This document shows positions 7,422 to 7,455 of a DNA stretch of 7,455 bases, piece by piece. The notes under the pieces are model-generated. The model had not been told where the DNA came from and did not search any database. It was given only the letters and a program-made list of their open reading frames with translations. The stretch lies in the NCBI GenBank assembly GCA_002422045.1, contig DITG01000127.1, forward strand, positions 1 through 7,455, given 5' to 3'. Position 1 is the stretch's first letter. Each line of letters begins with the position of its first letter. A program made the translations under genes and the position numbers. This stretch comes from Acholeplasmataceae bacterium UBA6190. GTDB lineage: Bacteria; Bacillota_I; Bacilli_A; Acholeplasmatales; Acholeplasmataceae.

Positions 7422-7429
7422 GGTTAAGC

Positions 7430-7455
7430 CGGGACGTGGCGCAGCTTGGTAGCGC
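7430..7455 (+). tRNA. tRNA gene, probably tRNA-Pro (3' part outside window)
   Basis: The last 26 bases have the layout of a tRNA 5' third: acceptor arm CGGGACG (7430-7436), T8 and G9, D stem GCGC (7439-7442), D loop AGCTTGGTA with the invariant GG, and the closing D strand GCGC (7452-7455). A leading C with CGGGA and the D-arm sequence GCxCAGCTTGGTAG match bacterial tRNA-Pro genes. The anticodon lies beyond the window, so the amino acid identity is inferred from the 5' third only. Confidence 0.85.

Overview
The window reads as chromosomal DNA of a low-GC Bacillota-type bacterium. The evidence is strong AGGAGG-type ribosome binding sites, A/T-rich intergenic DNA, sigma-A-like extended -10 promoters, and protein family variants typical of Firmicutes. 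A relative of Erysipelotrichia or a neighbouring lineage is possible, but I cannot fix the taxon from the sequence. The genetic code is standard: TGG encodes Trp, and TGA is the stop of the gene ending at 2108. All complete genes are on the + strand and the DNA is almost gap-free, with no intergenic stretch above about 100 bases.

Layout: (1) 1-635 is the 3' end of a DEAD-box RNA helicase with a C-terminal DbpA/CsdA-type RNA-binding domain. (2) 636-725 is a short A/T-rich spacer with an extended -10 promoter and a possible weak terminator stem. (3) 726-5996 is a tightly coupled three-gene operon encoding an SMC-like complex of the Wadjet/MksBEF family: a kleisin-like JetA, a KITE-like JetB (DUF4194) and a large SMC-like ATPase JetC with intact Walker A, signature and Walker B motifs. 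The cistrons overlap by 4 bases (jetA/jetB) and 23 bases (jetB/jetC). (4) A GC-rich hairpin at 5998-6019 closes the operon. (5) 6048-7373 is a complete cytoplasmic aminopeptidase C (PepC, bleomycin hydrolase family) with its catalytic Cys, His and Asn, followed by a UUCG-loop terminator. (6) A perfect TATAAT extended -10 promoter drives a tRNA gene, probably tRNA-Pro, whose first 25 bases end the window.

The main point of interest is that the jetABC operon has no jetD. In characterised Wadjet systems, the fourth gene encodes the Toprim nuclease that cuts the extruded plasmid. Here the position after jetC is taken by a terminator and pepC, while the loop-extruding ATPase looks intact. Either the nuclease is encoded elsewhere, or this is a nuclease-free, condensin-like (MukBEF/MksBEF-like) machine used for chromosome organisation or for non-nucleolytic plasmid control. 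Its position between a helicase gene and pepC/tRNA, without visible mobile elements, fits a resident chromosomal locus better than a freshly acquired defence island.
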